Source of the DNA: Parabacteroides sp. PF5-6
GTDB lineage: Bacteria > Bacteroidota > Bacteroidia > Bacteroidales > Tannerellaceae
Direction of reading: 5' to 3'
Assembly (NCBI RefSeq): GCF_029504695.1
Contig: NZ_JAQFIN010000006.1
Location: forward strand, 1 to 64,000
Length of the DNA stretch: 64,000 nucleotides
The notes under the pieces are model-generated. The model saw nothing but the letters and a program-made list of their open reading frames with translations. It was not told the DNA's origin and searched no databases. The position numbers were made by a program, and so were the translations under genes. Positions 63,834 to 64,000 of the stretch are shown piece by piece; within the stretch, counting starts at the first letter, position 1; each line of letters starts with the position of its first letter.

Positions 63834-63866
63834 TAAGAACCGGAAATGCTGCTTCCCCGGTTCTTA
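63834..63866 (-). other. Leader hairpin upstream of the T9SS-type protein gene
   Basis: TAAGAACCGG (63834-63843) and CCGGTTCTTA (63857-63866) pair perfectly. The stem begins next to the -7 element, so the transcript's 5' end would be this hairpin, which could stabilise the mRNA. Confidence 0.55.
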
Positions 63867-63874
63867 CAAAGATA
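63867..63874 (-). promoter_or_regulatory. -7 element TATCTTTG
   Basis: CAAAGATA on the plus strand is an exact minus-strand TAnnTTTG, 71 bp before the ATG at 63795. Confidence 0.6.
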
Positions 63875-63916
63875 CAATTATGTCTTGGATATCCTTTCCA
63901 AAGCGTGTGAAAAGAG

Positions 63917-64000
63917 CTATTCCATCTGGAATTTACGGCTGACCTTGATCAGGTTGGTCGTAAACATCAATACGTTTTGCATCTCGTGCAGGATGGTCAG
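63917..64000 (-). CDS. C-terminal fragment of an unidentified gene
   Basis: An open frame enters from the right edge and ends in TAG at 63917-63919. The last 27 residues include TILHEMQNVLMFTTNL and end in SRKFQME. This reads like the last helix of a membrane or helical protein; a P-type cation ATPase tail is one possibility, but the fragment is too short to identify. Confidence 0.5.
   Translation of the reverse strand: MTILHEMQNVLMFTTNLIKVSRKFQME

Overview
The window looks like chromosome of a Bacteroidales gut bacterium, most likely Parabacteroides or a close relative (Tannerellaceae). Three things point there. A SusC/SusD pair sits with a hybrid two-component system. Type IX secretion components are present (PorZ, and a protein with a Por-type C-terminal domain). 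Many genes start just downstream of the Bacteroidetes -7 element TAnnTTTG. The genus is an inference from overall feel; the order is well supported. No rRNA, tRNA, CRISPR array, insertion sequence or prophage was found.

Layout. 1-6.8 kb: NAD synthesis (nadB), rubrerythrin, a SulP anion transporter, a membrane acyltransferase and a radical SAM protein. 6.9-11.8 kb: a HigBA-type toxin-antitoxin pair, two envelope proteins and dinD. 11.8-17.3 kb: DUF4294, a trmH-GH30-GH5 cluster and nadA, with a 588-bp AT-rich intergenic region holding DnaA-box-like sites. 17.4-26 kb: porZ-rdgB, yitT-leuS, an ORF6N protein, a NimA/PNPOx-like protein and purN. 26-43.6 kb: core genes acpP-fabF-rnc, pfkA, cysS, dapB and lepB, plus a second lepB-like gene, mixed with Bacteroidetes-specific envelope genes and a DUF4143 ATPase. 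43.6-61.6 kb: a polysaccharide utilization locus. 61.6-64 kb: a PH-domain membrane protein, a probable T9SS cargo protein and a fragment of one more gene.

The utilization locus has esterase-GH3-GH3 on the minus strand, a hybrid sensor/regulator on the plus strand, susC-susD-metallohydrolase on the minus strand, and a separate alpha/beta hydrolase on the minus strand. The three minus-strand units share an unusual -7-like sequence (TAAYATTG followed by CA) and upstream direct repeats of TTGTTCAAA. In two of them the repeats are 22 bp apart and about 50 bp from the -7 element. I infer that this is the binding site of the locus's own regulator.

The most unusual signal is a set of three intergenic arrays (11571-11652, 32107-32192, 61765-61840). 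Each has four palindromic units spaced exactly 22 bp apart. The sequences differ between arrays but the geometry is the same. Other points are a signal-peptidase paralogue that has lost both catalytic residues next to an intact lepB, and a perfect 28-bp palindrome beside dinD that resembles a coding palindrome inside dinD.
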